Notes: generated from the sequence alone by a model not told the origin. A stretch of DNA of 17,568 nt from CAZNVG01 sp964576475 (GCA_964576475.1 CAZNVG010000022.1:1-17568); one strand, 5' to 3'; shown: positions 1 to 7,760, counted from the first letter of the stretch. Numbers and translations: made by a program.

Positions 1-1763
1 TCAAAAAAACGGGAACCATCGCCGAAGATCAAGTCGCGGCTCTACGCGATCAAGAGCAGCGAGAGAAGAAACCGTTGCAAGATCTCGCAATCCGCAGCGG
101 GCTTATTTCAGAGAAAGATCTCACCAAACTCTATGCGGAAGAGATAGATTTACCATTCGTAGAATTAAATCCTAGTGACATCAAACCAGATATTCTGAAA
201 CTTGTACCTGAGCGAATAGCTCGTCAGTACAAGGTGGTTATGTTTGGCGTCAGCCCTGACGGCAGCAAAATGCTTGCGATGCAGGATCCTGACGATATCC
301 AGGCGGTCAATTTCCTAAGAAAACAGTTTGGTGCCGACCTCAAGATGCACGTGGCAACCGGCAGCACCATCGAGGCGGCACTTGATATCTACCGAGGCAG
401 CATTGGCAGCGAGCTGACCAAAGTTATATCTGCGCAAGGTGAAACCGATGATTCCGTTGAAGAAGTAAGCGAGGCCGATGTTGCTGAAGATTCGCCAATA
501 GCCCAGACGGTAAATCTGATAATTGAATATGCCGTCAAATCAGGCGCAAGCGACATTCATATTGAGCCTCACGAGGATGACGTGTTAGTGCGCTATCGCG
601 TCGACGGCATCTTGCGAGAAGCAAATAAGCTTCCAAAAAAAGTGCTTGGAGCCCTAGTGTCCCGTATCAAAATTCTGTCGAATCTCAAGATTGATGAACG
701 ACGCTCGCCGCAAGACGGCCGCTTCAAGGTAGAGGTTGCCGGGCAAGTGTATGCCCTTCGTGTATCCACGCTGCCAATTGTCGACGGAGAAAAGGTAGCG
801 ATGAGAATACTAAATGAGTCTGCCAAACCAGCAACGCTGCAAGAACTCGGATATTGGGGCACGGCACTTGACGACATTAATCATGCCATCACACAGCCAC
901 ACGGCATGATACTTATTACAGGACCTACTGGCTCGGGCAAATCAACTAGTTTGTTCAGCATATTGAGCATGCTAAATAAACCAACCGTAAACATTTCTAC
1001 CGTAGAAGATCCTGTCGAGTATCGCATCCCTGGCACCAATCAAACTCAGGTGAATCCGGTCGCAGGCATGACATTCGCACACGGACTTCGCGCACTGTTG
1101 CGTCAAGATCCGAACATAATCATGGTTGGTGAGATTCGTGACTCTGAAACTGCTAATCTCGCAGTACAGGCAGCATTAACAGGACACCTTGTATTCACTA
1201 CCCTGCACACAAACAATGCTGCCACGTCCCTACCTCGCCTACTCGATATGGGCATAGAGCCTTTTTTGATAGCGTCGACCGTTCGTGCAGTTATTGGGCA
1301 GCGACTAGTTCGTAAACTATGCCTAGACTGTCGCGAGTCGTATCAGCCAATCGAAGCAGACCAGAAGGAAATAAACGAGATCTTTCATACATCAGATCCG
1401 GCAATAATGCAGCGTATTCACGCACTTGAAGTACAGGCGCAAAGTGAAGGTCTAGGCAAGACAGGGGATACTGATATCGAGCTCGGCAGTAGTGAGAATC
1501 AGATTGTTACACTCTATAAGGCGCATGAGGATGGTTGTGATAAATGCGGACAGAGTGGCTACCGAGGTCGAATGGGAATATATGAAGTACTCGTAAATTC
1601 TCAAATTATCCAAAAGCAGATCGTTGCAAACGCAACAAGTACCGATATTCAACAGCAAGCCGAAAAAGAGCATCTCGTACCCATGCAAATCGATGGCTTA
1701 ATCAAGGCCTTGCGAGGGCAAACAACTTTAGAAGAGATATTGCGTGTCACTACAGAAATTTAA
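1..1763 (+). CDS. pilB: Type IV pilus assembly ATPase PilB (5' end outside window)
   Basis: PilB is the cytoplasmic hexameric ATPase that powers pilus extension. The reading frame is open to the left edge, with 24 codons before the first in-frame TTG at 75, so the true start lies outside the window and that TTG should not be used. The visible part has the end of an MshEN-type N-terminal domain and then the secretion-ATPase core. Counting from TTG 75, Walker A GPTGSGKS is at residues 283-290, the Walker B region MVGEIRD has its Glu near 353, and a His box HLVFTTLHTN starts near 371. Two CxxC pairs (C416/C419 and C488/C491) are the zinc-binding tetracysteine motif of GspE/PilB proteins, but 68 residues separate them, where GspE has about 29. 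GYRGRMGIYE follows the second pair, as expected. pilC begins 3 bases after the stop, so the two are surely co-transcribed. PilT or GspE are alternatives, but the zinc motif and PilC neighbour favour PilB. Confidence 0.95.
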   Translation, partial: KKTGTIAEDQVAALRDQEQREKKPLQDLAIRSGLISEKDLTKLYAEEIDLPFVELNPSDIKPDILKLVPERIARQYKVVMFGVSPDGSKMLAMQDPDDIQAVNFLRKQFGADLKMHVATGSTIEAALDIYRGSIGSELTKVISAQGETDDSVEEVSEADVAEDSPIAQTVNLIIEYAVKSGASDIHIEPHEDDVLVRYRVDGILREANKLPKKVLGALVSRIKILSNLKIDERRSPQDGRFKVEVAGQVYALRVSTLPIVDGEKVAMRILNESAKPATLQELGYWGTALDDINHAITQPHGMILITGPTGSGKSTSLFSILSMLNKPTVNISTVEDPVEYRIPGTNQTQVNPVAGMTFAHGLRALLRQDPNIIMVGEIRDSETANLAVQAALTGHLVFTTLHTNNAATSLPRLLDMGIEPFLIASTVRAVIGQRLVRKLCLDCRESYQPIEADQKEINEIFHTSDPAIMQRIHALEVQAQSEGLGKTGDTDIELGSSENQIVTLYKAHEDGCDKCGQSGYRGRMGIYEVLVNSQIIQKQIVANATSTDIQQQAEKEHLVPMQIDGLIKALRGQTTLEEILRVTTEI

Positions 1764-1766
1764 GCT

Positions 1767-3008
1767 ATGAAATACACCTACACTGCACTGAGTAAAGAGG
1801 GCAAAACCATCCATGCAGAGCTGGAGGCGCCAAATAGGGAAGCGGTGCTTGCAAATCTGCAACATCAAGAGTTACACCCTCTTGTTGTCAAAGAGGTCAA
1901 GAAAAAGAAGCTCGATATCATACTGTTCACACCGCATCATGCCAAGTCAAAAGACATAGTCATGTTCACACGACAGTTATCAACTATGGTCTCAGCAGGT
2001 GTGCCGTTAAATCGTGCCTTGAGTACCCTGGAATCGCAAACAGAAAACCCCTATTTTAAGCAAGTATTAAATAGCGTCGGGCATAACGTTCAGAGTGGTA
2101 ACCCGCTCGCAGATAGCTTCGCGCAATTCCCTGACGTATTCACGGACGTATACGTCAATATGGTTCGCTCCGGAGAGTCTGGAGGCATTCTAGACGATGT
2201 ATTGAAGCGGCTTGCGACCCAGCTGGAAAAAGATTCCAGCATGAAGAAAACAGTTCGTTCTGCGATGGTATACCCAAGCGTCATTCTGACATTAACAGTG
2301 TTTTCATTTTTTGGCATCATGATTTTCGGTATACCTCGTATCGCAAAAATCATCACGGACCTAACAGGAGATGCAAATAGTCTACCAACACTAACTAAGA
2401 TAATGCTCGGCATTAGCAATGCATTTGTAAATCAGTCTTTGGTTCCGCACGTTCCAAACGCCGTATTTATCTTTGCAGGTTTGGCTGCGGGGGTGTATGT
2501 ACTAAGGCGATATGTCAAAACTCCAGCAGGTAAGCTAAAATTCCACGCGCTTCTACTTCGAACACCAGTAGTAAAAGTAATCATCACGAAAGTAGCAATC
2601 GCCAGATTTTCACGTACTTTTTCATCATTGATGGCGGCAGGTGTCGGTGTGCTCGAGGCACTTGAAGTTACCGGGGGAGTTATTGGAAACAAGGTTATCG
2701 AAGCTGAGTTAACTCTCGCAGCTAAAGAAGTACGGAATGGTAAACAGTTGTCCCAACCCCTAAGTGAAAGTAAGCACTTCCCTCCTATTGTCAGCCAAAT
2801 GGTTGCGGTAGGAGAAGAAACTGGTCAAATCGACACTATTCTTGTCAAAGTCGCTGACTTCTACGAGGAAGAAGTCACTAACTTTATCGATGGTATCAGC
2901 TCGATCATTGAACCGATGATGATAATTGTGCTCGGTGTCATGGTCGCATTGATCGCGGCGAGTGTCATGGGGCCAATTGCGAACTTAAGCAAAGACCTTG
3001 GCAGCTGA
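1767..3008 (+). CDS. pilC: Type IV pilus inner-membrane platform protein PilC
   Basis: PilC is the polytopic membrane platform that couples PilB to pilin polymerisation. The 413-residue length is normal for the family. Two T2SSF (GspF) domains are visible. The first spans about residues 65-190 and contains GESGGILDD (136-144). The second spans about 270-400 and contains GEETGQID (349-356). Hydrophobic segments fall near 170-190, 232-247 and 384-404, the usual three-helix layout. The ATG lies 3 bases after the pilB stop with no clear Shine-Dalgarno site, so translation is probably coupled to pilB. No terminator separates it from the following pilin gene, although that gene has its own strong promoter. 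Confidence 0.95.
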   Translation: MKYTYTALSKEGKTIHAELEAPNREAVLANLQHQELHPLVVKEVKKKKLDIILFTPHHAKSKDIVMFTRQLSTMVSAGVPLNRALSTLESQTENPYFKQVLNSVGHNVQSGNPLADSFAQFPDVFTDVYVNMVRSGESGGILDDVLKRLATQLEKDSSMKKTVRSAMVYPSVILTLTVFSFFGIMIFGIPRIAKIITDLTGDANSLPTLTKIMLGISNAFVNQSLVPHVPNAVFIFAGLAAGVYVLRRYVKTPAGKLKFHALLLRTPVVKVIITKVAIARFSRTFSSLMAAGVGVLEALEVTGGVIGNKVIEAELTLAAKEVRNGKQLSQPLSESKHFPPIVSQMVAVGEETGQIDTILVKVADFYEEEVTNFIDGISSIIEPMMIIVLGVMVALIAASVMGPIANLSKDLGS

Positions 3009-3016
3009 ATAATCAC

Positions 3017-3044
3017 TTGACGCTATCACGCTTGTGTTTATAAT
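3017..3044 (+). promoter_or_regulatory. Sigma70-type promoter of pilin gene 1
   Basis: The -35 box TTGACG and a perfect -10 box TATAAT are separated by 16 bases in the pilC-pilin gap. The predicted start near 3051 gives a 5' leader of about 64 bases. This is the best consensus promoter in the window, fitting high expression of a structural pilin. Confidence 0.75.
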
Positions 3045-3051
3045 CAGTATC

Positions 3052-3080
3052 AGATAGTGCCGCCTTAGTAGGCCTAATCT
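3052..3080 (+). promoter_or_regulatory. Imperfect stem-loop at the 5' end of the pilin 1 leader
   Basis: AGATAGTGCC (3052-3061) can pair with GGCCTAATCT (3071-3080): four outer and three inner pairs with a three-position internal loop and a 9-base loop. It starts at the predicted transcription start. A 5'-terminal hairpin can protect abundant mRNAs from decay, but the stem is modest and this role is inferred. Confidence 0.35.
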
Positions 3081-3099
3081 ATACATCAACAAAAAATTT

Positions 3100-3114
3100 G
3101 GAGGGTGGGTCCTC
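3100..3114 (+). promoter_or_regulatory. Shine-Dalgarno of pilin 1 with possible masking hairpin
   Basis: GGAGG (3100-3104) lies 10 bases before the ATG and is a strong ribosome-binding site. GAGG (3101-3104) is perfectly complementary to CCTC (3111-3114), just before the start codon, with a 6-base loop. The site could fold on itself. Four pairs are weak, so this may have no effect. Confidence 0.5.
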
Positions 3115-3570
3115 ATGACTCTACGCAAGAATCAAGAAGGTTTTACGATCATTGAGCTTTTGATCGTGATAATCATTATCATTATTTTGGCCGGGTTAGT
3201 CTTAGTGACTCTATCAGGTGCACAAGAAAAAGCTCGCAACGCTGAACGAACAACCGACATACAAGCTGTCGACACGCATCTAGAGGCTTACTTCTCTGAA
3301 AACCAGAAGTATCCACTAATTGCTGATCTAAACAGCGACACATTCCGCGCAGCTAACCTAAAAGGTCTCGACAAAGAAGCACTACGAGATCCAAAGAACA
3401 GTAGCTACACAGTAGTAGGCTCACCAGTAGCAAACAGCTACTCGTACGAAACATTCGCAGAAGACGGCACGAGCCCATGCGATAACGCGACGACTGATTG
3501 TACGAAATTCACGCTAACTGCAAAGCTTGAAGGCGGCAAACCAGACGTAGTTAAGAAACAACTCCAGTAA
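3115..3570 (+). CDS. Type IV pilin, probable major pilin (pilin 1)
   Basis: This 151-residue prepilin has a short basic leader cleaved by prepilin peptidase between G9 and F10 (EG/FTIIELL), with the invariant Glu at mature position 5. A very hydrophobic N-terminal helix (about residues 11-34) follows and forms the pilus core. The globular domain contains C122 and C129, which could form a short disulfide loop just before a C-terminal beta strand. A consensus promoter, strong Shine-Dalgarno site and intrinsic terminator make it a monocistronic, probably highly expressed gene, hence the major-pilin suggestion. It is paralogous to the second pilin in the window: both share LKG(L/I)D, a DPK motif and the same Cys-loop position. 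A pseudopilin cannot be excluded from sequence alone. Confidence 0.9.
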   Translation: MTLRKNQEGFTIIELLIVIIIIIILAGLVLVTLSGAQEKARNAERTTDIQAVDTHLEAYFSENQKYPLIADLNSDTFRAANLKGLDKEALRDPKNSSYTVVGSPVANSYSYETFAEDGTSPCDNATTDCTKFTLTAKLEGGKPDVVKKQLQ

Positions 3571-3595
3571 AGCTTCGGTACACTGTAGTAGATAT

Positions 3596-3628
3596 CCGCG
3601 GGAGACAACATCCCGCGGTTTTCTTTTT
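3596..3628 (+). terminator. Intrinsic terminator after pilin 1
   Basis: A perfect 8-bp stem (CCGCGGGA / TCCCGCGG) with a 7-base loop (GACAACA) is followed directly by TTTTCTTTTT. This is a textbook rho-independent terminator that separates the pilin transcript from pilM1. Confidence 0.95.
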
Positions 3629-3641
3629 AGAGGCTGACACC

Positions 3642-3650
3642 TGTTATACT
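3642..3650 (+). promoter_or_regulatory. Extended -10 promoter of the pilM1 operon
   Basis: TG-T-TATACT is an extended -10 element just after the pilin terminator. No -35 is recognisable because its place falls in the terminator T-tract. The predicted start is near 3657, giving a leader of about 33 bases. Confidence 0.5.
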
Positions 3651-3654
3651 TATG

Positions 3655-3674
3655 TCAAAGCGCTAACGCTTTGA
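3655..3674 (+). repeat. Perfect 20-bp inverted repeat at the pilM1 transcription start
   Basis: TCAAAGCG and CGCTTTGA are perfect 8-base arms around CTAA. The repeat begins 5 bases after the -10 box and ends 15 bases before the pilM1 ATG. It could be an operator for a dimeric repressor or a 5' mRNA hairpin. There is no T-tract, so it is not a terminator. Confidence 0.7.
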
Positions 3675-3689
3675 TTTGTCATAGCTACC

Positions 3690-4751
3690 ATGAAAAAAAC
3701 ACTCTTTTTTAACGACCGATCATTATTCGGACTCGACATAAGTCCGGGCATAGCTCGAATTATGCAGATCGAGCAAAAGAACGGGGCAAGAGAGGTGGTT
3801 GGCTTTGGGTCTATCCAGACCGACACAAAAGACATGAAGGATGGTGTCATACTCAATCCCGACTCTATAGCTCGCAGTATCCAGGAATTGTTAAGCAGTA
3901 AAATGCAGGGTAAATTATCGACTTCACGTGTCGCGCTCTCCATCCCTGCAGCTAAAACTTTCTCTCGTGCTGTTAAATTGCCTAAGCTCGAAAAGAAAGA
4001 TATAGCCGACGCAGTGCGACTTGAAGCCGAGCAATACATTCCGATACCTATCGAGGCACTCTACCTCGACTACGCAACACTACATGAAGATGAAAATGAA
4101 ACAGAACTTTTTGCTGTTGCTGCATCACGACAGCTTATTGATTCGTATATGTCAGTTGCGCACATACTGAATCTAGAACCGGTCGCTATCGAGACTACTA
4201 TCGACGCTGCGACTCGACTATTTATCGCCACGGATACCACTAATGTGCCGGCGGTATTAGTTGACTTTGGCGCAAGTTCCGCCGACATAACCATTGTTGA
4301 CCGCGGTGTCATAGCGACTGGTACGGTCGGTGGTGGCGGTGATAACTTCACTAATCGAATCTCGAAACAGCTTGGGGTGTCGCAACAAGAAGCGCATGTC
4401 ATAAAGACTATGTACGGTCTTAACTACAGCAAAAAGCAGTCAGAAATATCAGATGCTCTTAACCCACTTCTCGATCAACTGTTCCAGGAGATTAAGCGCA
4501 TGATTCGGTACAACGAAGAGCGTTACGGTTCACGGCATAAAATAAATCAAATAGTCTTGATGGGGGCAGGCGCTACACTGCCTGGTCTGAGCGAGAGAAT
4601 GACCGATGTACTGCGACTACCTGTTCGTACCTCGGACCCATGGAAAAGCTTTAAATTCGATGAATCCACCTCTATTCCAAGCACCGAAAGTCAATCATAT
4701 GTCACCGCTGCAGGTCTTGCACTTATTACCCCGTCGGAGTTATTGCAATGA
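3690..4751 (+). CDS. pilM: Type IV pilus assembly protein PilM (copy 1)
   Basis: PilM is an actin-like cytoplasmic protein that binds the N-terminal tail of PilN and links the PilB/PilC motor to the PilN/PilO complex. This 353-residue copy is canonical: phosphate-1 loop GLDIS (14-18), the PilM-typical YIPIP (116-120), phosphate-2 segment VDFGASSADI (191-200), GGGGDN (214-219) and the adenosine motif MGAGATLPGL (291-300). No Shine-Dalgarno site is seen before the ATG. It is the first gene of an operon whose members overlap by four bases (ATGA), implying translational coupling. A second, more divergent PilM is encoded on the other strand near 10 kb. Confidence 0.95.
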   Translation: MKKTLFFNDRSLFGLDISPGIARIMQIEQKNGAREVVGFGSIQTDTKDMKDGVILNPDSIARSIQELLSSKMQGKLSTSRVALSIPAAKTFSRAVKLPKLEKKDIADAVRLEAEQYIPIPIEALYLDYATLHEDENETELFAVAASRQLIDSYMSVAHILNLEPVAIETTIDAATRLFIATDTTNVPAVLVDFGASSADITIVDRGVIATGTVGGGGDNFTNRISKQLGVSQQEAHVIKTMYGLNYSKKQSEISDALNPLLDQLFQEIKRMIRYNEERYGSRHKINQIVLMGAGATLPGLSERMTDVLRLPVRTSDPWKSFKFDESTSIPSTESQSYVTAAGLALITPSELLQ

Positions 4752-5341
4752 TTAACCTTCTGCCACCCCAAGCGAAAGAAAACATTGTCTTTGCGCGCCG
4801 TAATGCACAGCTTTTCAGACTTAGTCTGATTTTAAGCTGGGTTATTGTTGGAGTGGTAATAATTGGTGCAAGCGGCATATTTTACCTAAAGAAAACCGCT
4901 GAATCGTACGAAAAGCAATCAGCCCAGTCCCAGAGCTCACTACAAATTCAAAACATAGACGAAGTCCAAAAGAACATTGAAAACTTCTCCAACAACCTGA
5001 AACTCACCACACAAGTCCTGTCTCGCGAGGTATTGTTCTCAAAACTTATCAAACAAATAGGTTCCGTTATGCCAGCAAACACATCTCTCAGCGACCTGAA
5101 AATCATCAAGACCGAAGGTGGTATTGATCTGTCTGCTATAGCGTCTGACTACAACACAGCCACACAAGTACAAGTTAACCTTGCTGATCCAGCCAACAAA
5201 ATTTTTGATAAGGTAGATATCATCAACATAAACTGCAGCACACTAGGTGCAGACCCAAAGTATCCGTGCACAATTAACCTACGTGCACAATTTGGAAAGA
5301 ATAACTCGTTTCTATTCATCAATAAGGGGGCGAAGCCATGA
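4748..5341 (+). CDS. pilN: Type IV pilus assembly protein PilN (copy 1)
   Basis: This is a bitopic membrane protein of the alignment subcomplex. Residues 2-6 (INLLP) are the conserved cytoplasmic PilN tail that docks into PilM. A membrane segment lies at about 24-47, followed by a coiled-coil-like region (about 50-95) and a ferredoxin-like extracytoplasmic domain. The C-terminal region holds C163 and C174 in a C-x10-C spacing ending YPCT, matched in PilN copy 2. This suggests a conserved disulfide outside the cell membrane. The ATG overlaps the pilM stop and has GGAG 8 bases upstream. Family assignment rests on the tail motif, topology and gene order. Confidence 0.9.
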   Translation: MINLLPPQAKENIVFARRNAQLFRLSLILSWVIVGVVIIGASGIFYLKKTAESYEKQSAQSQSSLQIQNIDEVQKNIENFSNNLKLTTQVLSREVLFSKLIKQIGSVMPANTSLSDLKIIKTEGGIDLSAIASDYNTATQVQVNLADPANKIFDKVDIININCSTLGADPKYPCTINLRAQFGKNNSFLFINKGAKP

Positions 5342-5955
5342 ACGCTAAAAAGGTATACTTTGGCATGGTTGCCCTATGCGTACTGCTTGGCTGTAGCATA
5401 TTCGGTAGTGCCATAGTTGCATCAAACATGCTTCGTAAAGAATCAGACAGGTTGGTCGGCATGAAATTAGACAACATAGTACTCGATCAACAACAGACAA
5501 GTCTCCTGCAATCTAAAAAAACATTAGATCAGAATAAAGACCTAGATGCCATAGCTAAGGTCATCGTTCCTCGGGATAAGGACCAAGCTAAAACGGTTCG
5601 TGAGATTGTTAATATCGCCTCACAGACTGGCATTAAATTGAGTACGATAAGCTTCCCAACATCGAGTCTTGGACAATCCAGTAAAACGAGCGATGACGCT
5701 CCAAAGACAACTACCCCCGGTGGAGTCACGCAAGTCAAGCCGGTCGAAGGCATATCAGGACTGTACAGTTTAGAAATTACCATTCAGAGCGAATCTTCTG
5801 CACCAACAACCTATCCAAAGTTGATTGATTTTCTGACGAAACTTGAGAATAATCGTCGCACCGCCCAAGTCACCAACGTCACCGTACAACCTGTTCCTCA
5901 GAACAGAAATAACCTTACATTTAGCTTAATAGTTAACACATTTATAAAGCCATGA
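5338..5955 (+). CDS. pilO: Type IV pilus assembly protein PilO-like (copy 1)
   Basis: The 205-residue protein has one N-terminal hydrophobic segment (about 7-30), a helical stretch and a C-terminal domain with the PilO pattern: a VPRDKD segment near 77-82, then YPKLIDFLTKLE near 159-170 and a beta-rich end. PilO pairs with PilN outside the membrane. A Ser/Thr/Pro/Gly-rich insertion (about 108-137) looks disordered. LLGC at 16-19 resembles a lipobox, but hydrophobicity continues past it, so a plain membrane anchor is more likely. The start overlaps pilN by four bases and has a G-rich Shine-Dalgarno site. The call leans on position and on similarity to the second PilO in the window. Confidence 0.8.
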   Translation: MNAKKVYFGMVALCVLLGCSIFGSAIVASNMLRKESDRLVGMKLDNIVLDQQQTSLLQSKKTLDQNKDLDAIAKVIVPRDKDQAKTVREIVNIASQTGIKLSTISFPTSSLGQSSKTSDDAPKTTTPGGVTQVKPVEGISGLYSLEITIQSESSAPTTYPKLIDFLTKLENNRRTAQVTNVTVQPVPQNRNNLTFSLIVNTFIKP

Positions 5956-6251
5956 AGATAGAAACTACCAGCATCGTAGATCAACTTAAGAAAGTTAGTC
6001 GCTTTGTCGTACGCTACAAAGCCGTGATAAGCATTGTAGCGATCGTCGCACTGTACGGATGGCTCGTGTGGCAAATCAATGTGCTTGGCCAACGAGAGCC
6101 GACTCAGCAAGCCGTGGACGAGAAACTTCAAACCATTAAACAGCCGAAGATAGACAAAGCAACCATCGAAAAAATTCAGCAACTCGAGGATAACAGCGTT
6201 GAGGTTCAGGCGCTGTTCAAGCAAGCCCGAGAAAACCCATTCCAGGAATAA
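5952..6251 (+). CDS. Small single-pass membrane protein in the PilP position (copy 1)
   Basis: This 99-residue protein has a short basic cytoplasmic N-terminus, one membrane helix (about 24-41) and an extracytoplasmic helical tail ending NPFQE. I do not recognise the family. It occupies the slot of PilP but has no lipobox and no HM-loop domain, which fits a cell without an outer membrane. The fourth gene of the second pil cassette has the same size and topology, an RY-x2-V motif at the helix start, and a matching DPFKE end, so the two are probably paralogues. The start overlaps pilO by four bases with no Shine-Dalgarno site, suggesting translation coupled to PilO. A role in the PilN/PilO complex is inferred. 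Confidence 0.75.
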   Translation: MKIETTSIVDQLKKVSRFVVRYKAVISIVAIVALYGWLVWQINVLGQREPTQQAVDEKLQTIKQPKIDKATIEKIQQLEDNSVEVQALFKQARENPFQE

Positions 6252-6638
6252 TTATTCTACGACTATCTCTGTATACGTACGTCTGAGCTCAGCAACAATG
6301 TCAGTGATGTTGCCGTCGGCCTTGAACATAGTCGTAGATTCGACATCAAAAGGATTGGCGTGTATGTGCCATTGCCCCTTCTCCATCGCTATACCATCAG
6401 CGGGTAGCAGCGTGCGCTCAAAATCTAGTACGCCTTCAGCGTCTAGCAGCTTTATGACACTACGACCACTTAACTGTACGAGACTTTCAATGGCCAAAGG
6501 CCTATTGTGTTTAGGTAGCTCACAGCCAGGCTGAAGAATAAGCACTCCGGTTGTAAAAACGCCATCGGAATGCGAGAAACAAAAACGTGCTTGCCCATCT
6601 GGTGACTCCCAGACTTCGAACGCAGAAACCTTAGCCAT
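6252..6638 (-). CDS. Cupin-like small protein downstream of recA
   Basis: The 128-residue protein is predicted to be mainly beta strand. It carries degenerate cupin motifs: PGCELPKH with H44 and E51 in a G...H...E...G pattern, and GQWHIHAN (88-95) resembling the second motif. Most cupin metal ligands seem only partly kept, so metal binding and any activity are uncertain. It starts 4 bases after the recA stop. An AAGGAG directly abuts the ATG, which is too close to be ideal, but no other suitable start is nearby. It is almost certainly co-transcribed with recA. It converges with the small pil protein with the two stop codons directly adjacent. Confidence 0.7.
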   Translation of the reverse strand: MAKVSAFEVWESPDGQARFCFSHSDGVFTTGVLILQPGCELPKHNRPLAIESLVQLSGRSVIKLLDAEGVLDFERTLLPADGIAMEKGQWHIHANPFDVESTTMFKADGNITDIVAELRRTYTEIVVE

Positions 6639-6642
6639 CTCC

Positions 6643-7677
6643 TTAGACTACTTTCGCAGCTTCACGAACCTGCTTCGCAATTTTCTTCAGTACGTCTGGG
6701 TTATCTTTGAGGTATTGCTTAGCCGCTTCACGTCCTTGGGCAATGTTATTACCTTCGTAGCCAAACCATGCACCGCTTTTGTTCACAATGTTGTGCTCAA
6801 CAGCCAGGTCAAGGATATCACCAGCAACAGAAATACCTTCGTTATACATAATGTCGAATTCAGCCTGACGGAATGGCGGAGCAATTTTGTTCTTAACTAC
6901 CTTTACTCGTGTTCTGTTACCAATAACTTCGTCGCCTTCTTTGATTTGTGCAACTCGTCGAATGTCCATTCGAACGCTTGCATAAAACTTCAGCGCATTA
7001 CCACCAGTAGTTGTCTCTGGGTTGCCAAACATGACACCAATTTTCATTCGAAGCTGGTTAAGGAACACTACCGTACATTTACTACGACTGATAATACCTG
7101 TTAACTTGCGAAGTGCTTGGCTCATAAGTCGCGCTTGAAGTCCCATATGTGAGTCGCCCATCTCACCCTCAATTTCGGCTTGAGGCACCAAAGCCGCCAC
7201 AGAGTCGACGACTATAATGTCAACTGCGTTGGATCGCACCAGCGTCTCAACTATTTCTAGTGCTTGCTCGCCGTTGTCGGGCTGACTGAGCAGTAGTTGT
7301 TCCGTATCAACACCTATGCGCTTAGCATACTGGGGGTCAAGTGCGTGCTCGGCATCAATAAAGGCTGCAGTGCCACCTGTTCGCTGCACCTCGGCGATTG
7401 CATGCAAACTAAGCGTTGTTTTACCCGATGACTCTGGGCCGTAAATTTCAATAATTCGACCTCTTGGTATACCGCCACCAAGGGCAAGATCGAGACTCAG
7501 GCTACCAGTAGGAACAGTTTCCACATCTATTTTGTGCGCGTCACCCAATTTCATGATCGCACCCTTACCGAATTGTTTTTCTATCTGATCAAATGCTAAA
7601 CCGAGGGCCTTACCTTTACCTTCTGCGGTAGAATCTGACGAACCCATACTTTTCTTGTCAGTTTTTTTGTCAGCCAT
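6643..7677 (-). CDS. recA: Recombinase RecA
   Basis: RecA is the DNA-dependent ATPase that forms filaments on single-stranded DNA and drives homologous pairing. At 344 residues it is full length. Walker A GPESSGKT lies at 80-87, followed by the invariant loop region FLNQLRMKIGVMFGNPETTT. The N-terminus carries a short charged extension. The C-terminus ends in basic and Ala residues rather than the acidic tail of the E. coli protein. AGGAGG lies 6 bases before the ATG. No GAAC-N4-GTTC or CTGT-N8-ACAG LexA box is visible upstream. The gene sits between two pil cassettes and is followed by a cupin-like gene. No intein is present. Confidence 0.98.
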   Translation of the reverse strand: MADKKTDKKSMGSSDSTAEGKGKALGLAFDQIEKQFGKGAIMKLGDAHKIDVETVPTGSLSLDLALGGGIPRGRIIEIYGPESSGKTTLSLHAIAEVQRTGGTAAFIDAEHALDPQYAKRIGVDTEQLLLSQPDNGEQALEIVETLVRSNAVDIIVVDSVAALVPQAEIEGEMGDSHMGLQARLMSQALRKLTGIISRSKCTVVFLNQLRMKIGVMFGNPETTTGGNALKFYASVRMDIRRVAQIKEGDEVIGNRTRVKVVKNKIAPPFRQAEFDIMYNEGISVAGDILDLAVEHNIVNKSGAWFGYEGNNIAQGREAAKQYLKDNPDVLKKIAKQVREAAKVV

Positions 7678-7710
7678 TGAAACCCTCCTTCTGGACTTTA
7701 TCGTGTGAAC

Positions 7711-7753
7711 ATCATAGCAAGCCTATAGCATACCAGTACAGCATAACCGTCAA
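7711..7753 (-). promoter_or_regulatory. Probable recA promoter region
   Basis: On the - strand an extended -10, TG-C-TATGAT (7711-7719), would start transcription near 7704 with a leader of about 27 bases and a strong Shine-Dalgarno site. An alternative is TTGACG (7748-7753) with TATGCT (7727-7732), spacer 15. Both lie in the 83-base gap after the second pil cassette. Confidence 0.5.
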
Positions 7754-7760
7754 TATGATT

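Noticed and set aside
5338..5400. Lipobox LLGC near the PilO1 N-terminus
   Set aside because: The hydrophobic stretch continues well beyond the Cys, and copy 2 lacks the motif, so a simple membrane helix is more likely.
7678..7760. LexA/SOS box upstream of recA
   Set aside because: A lone GTTC half-site and a CTGT occur, but neither is paired with its partner half-site at the right spacing.
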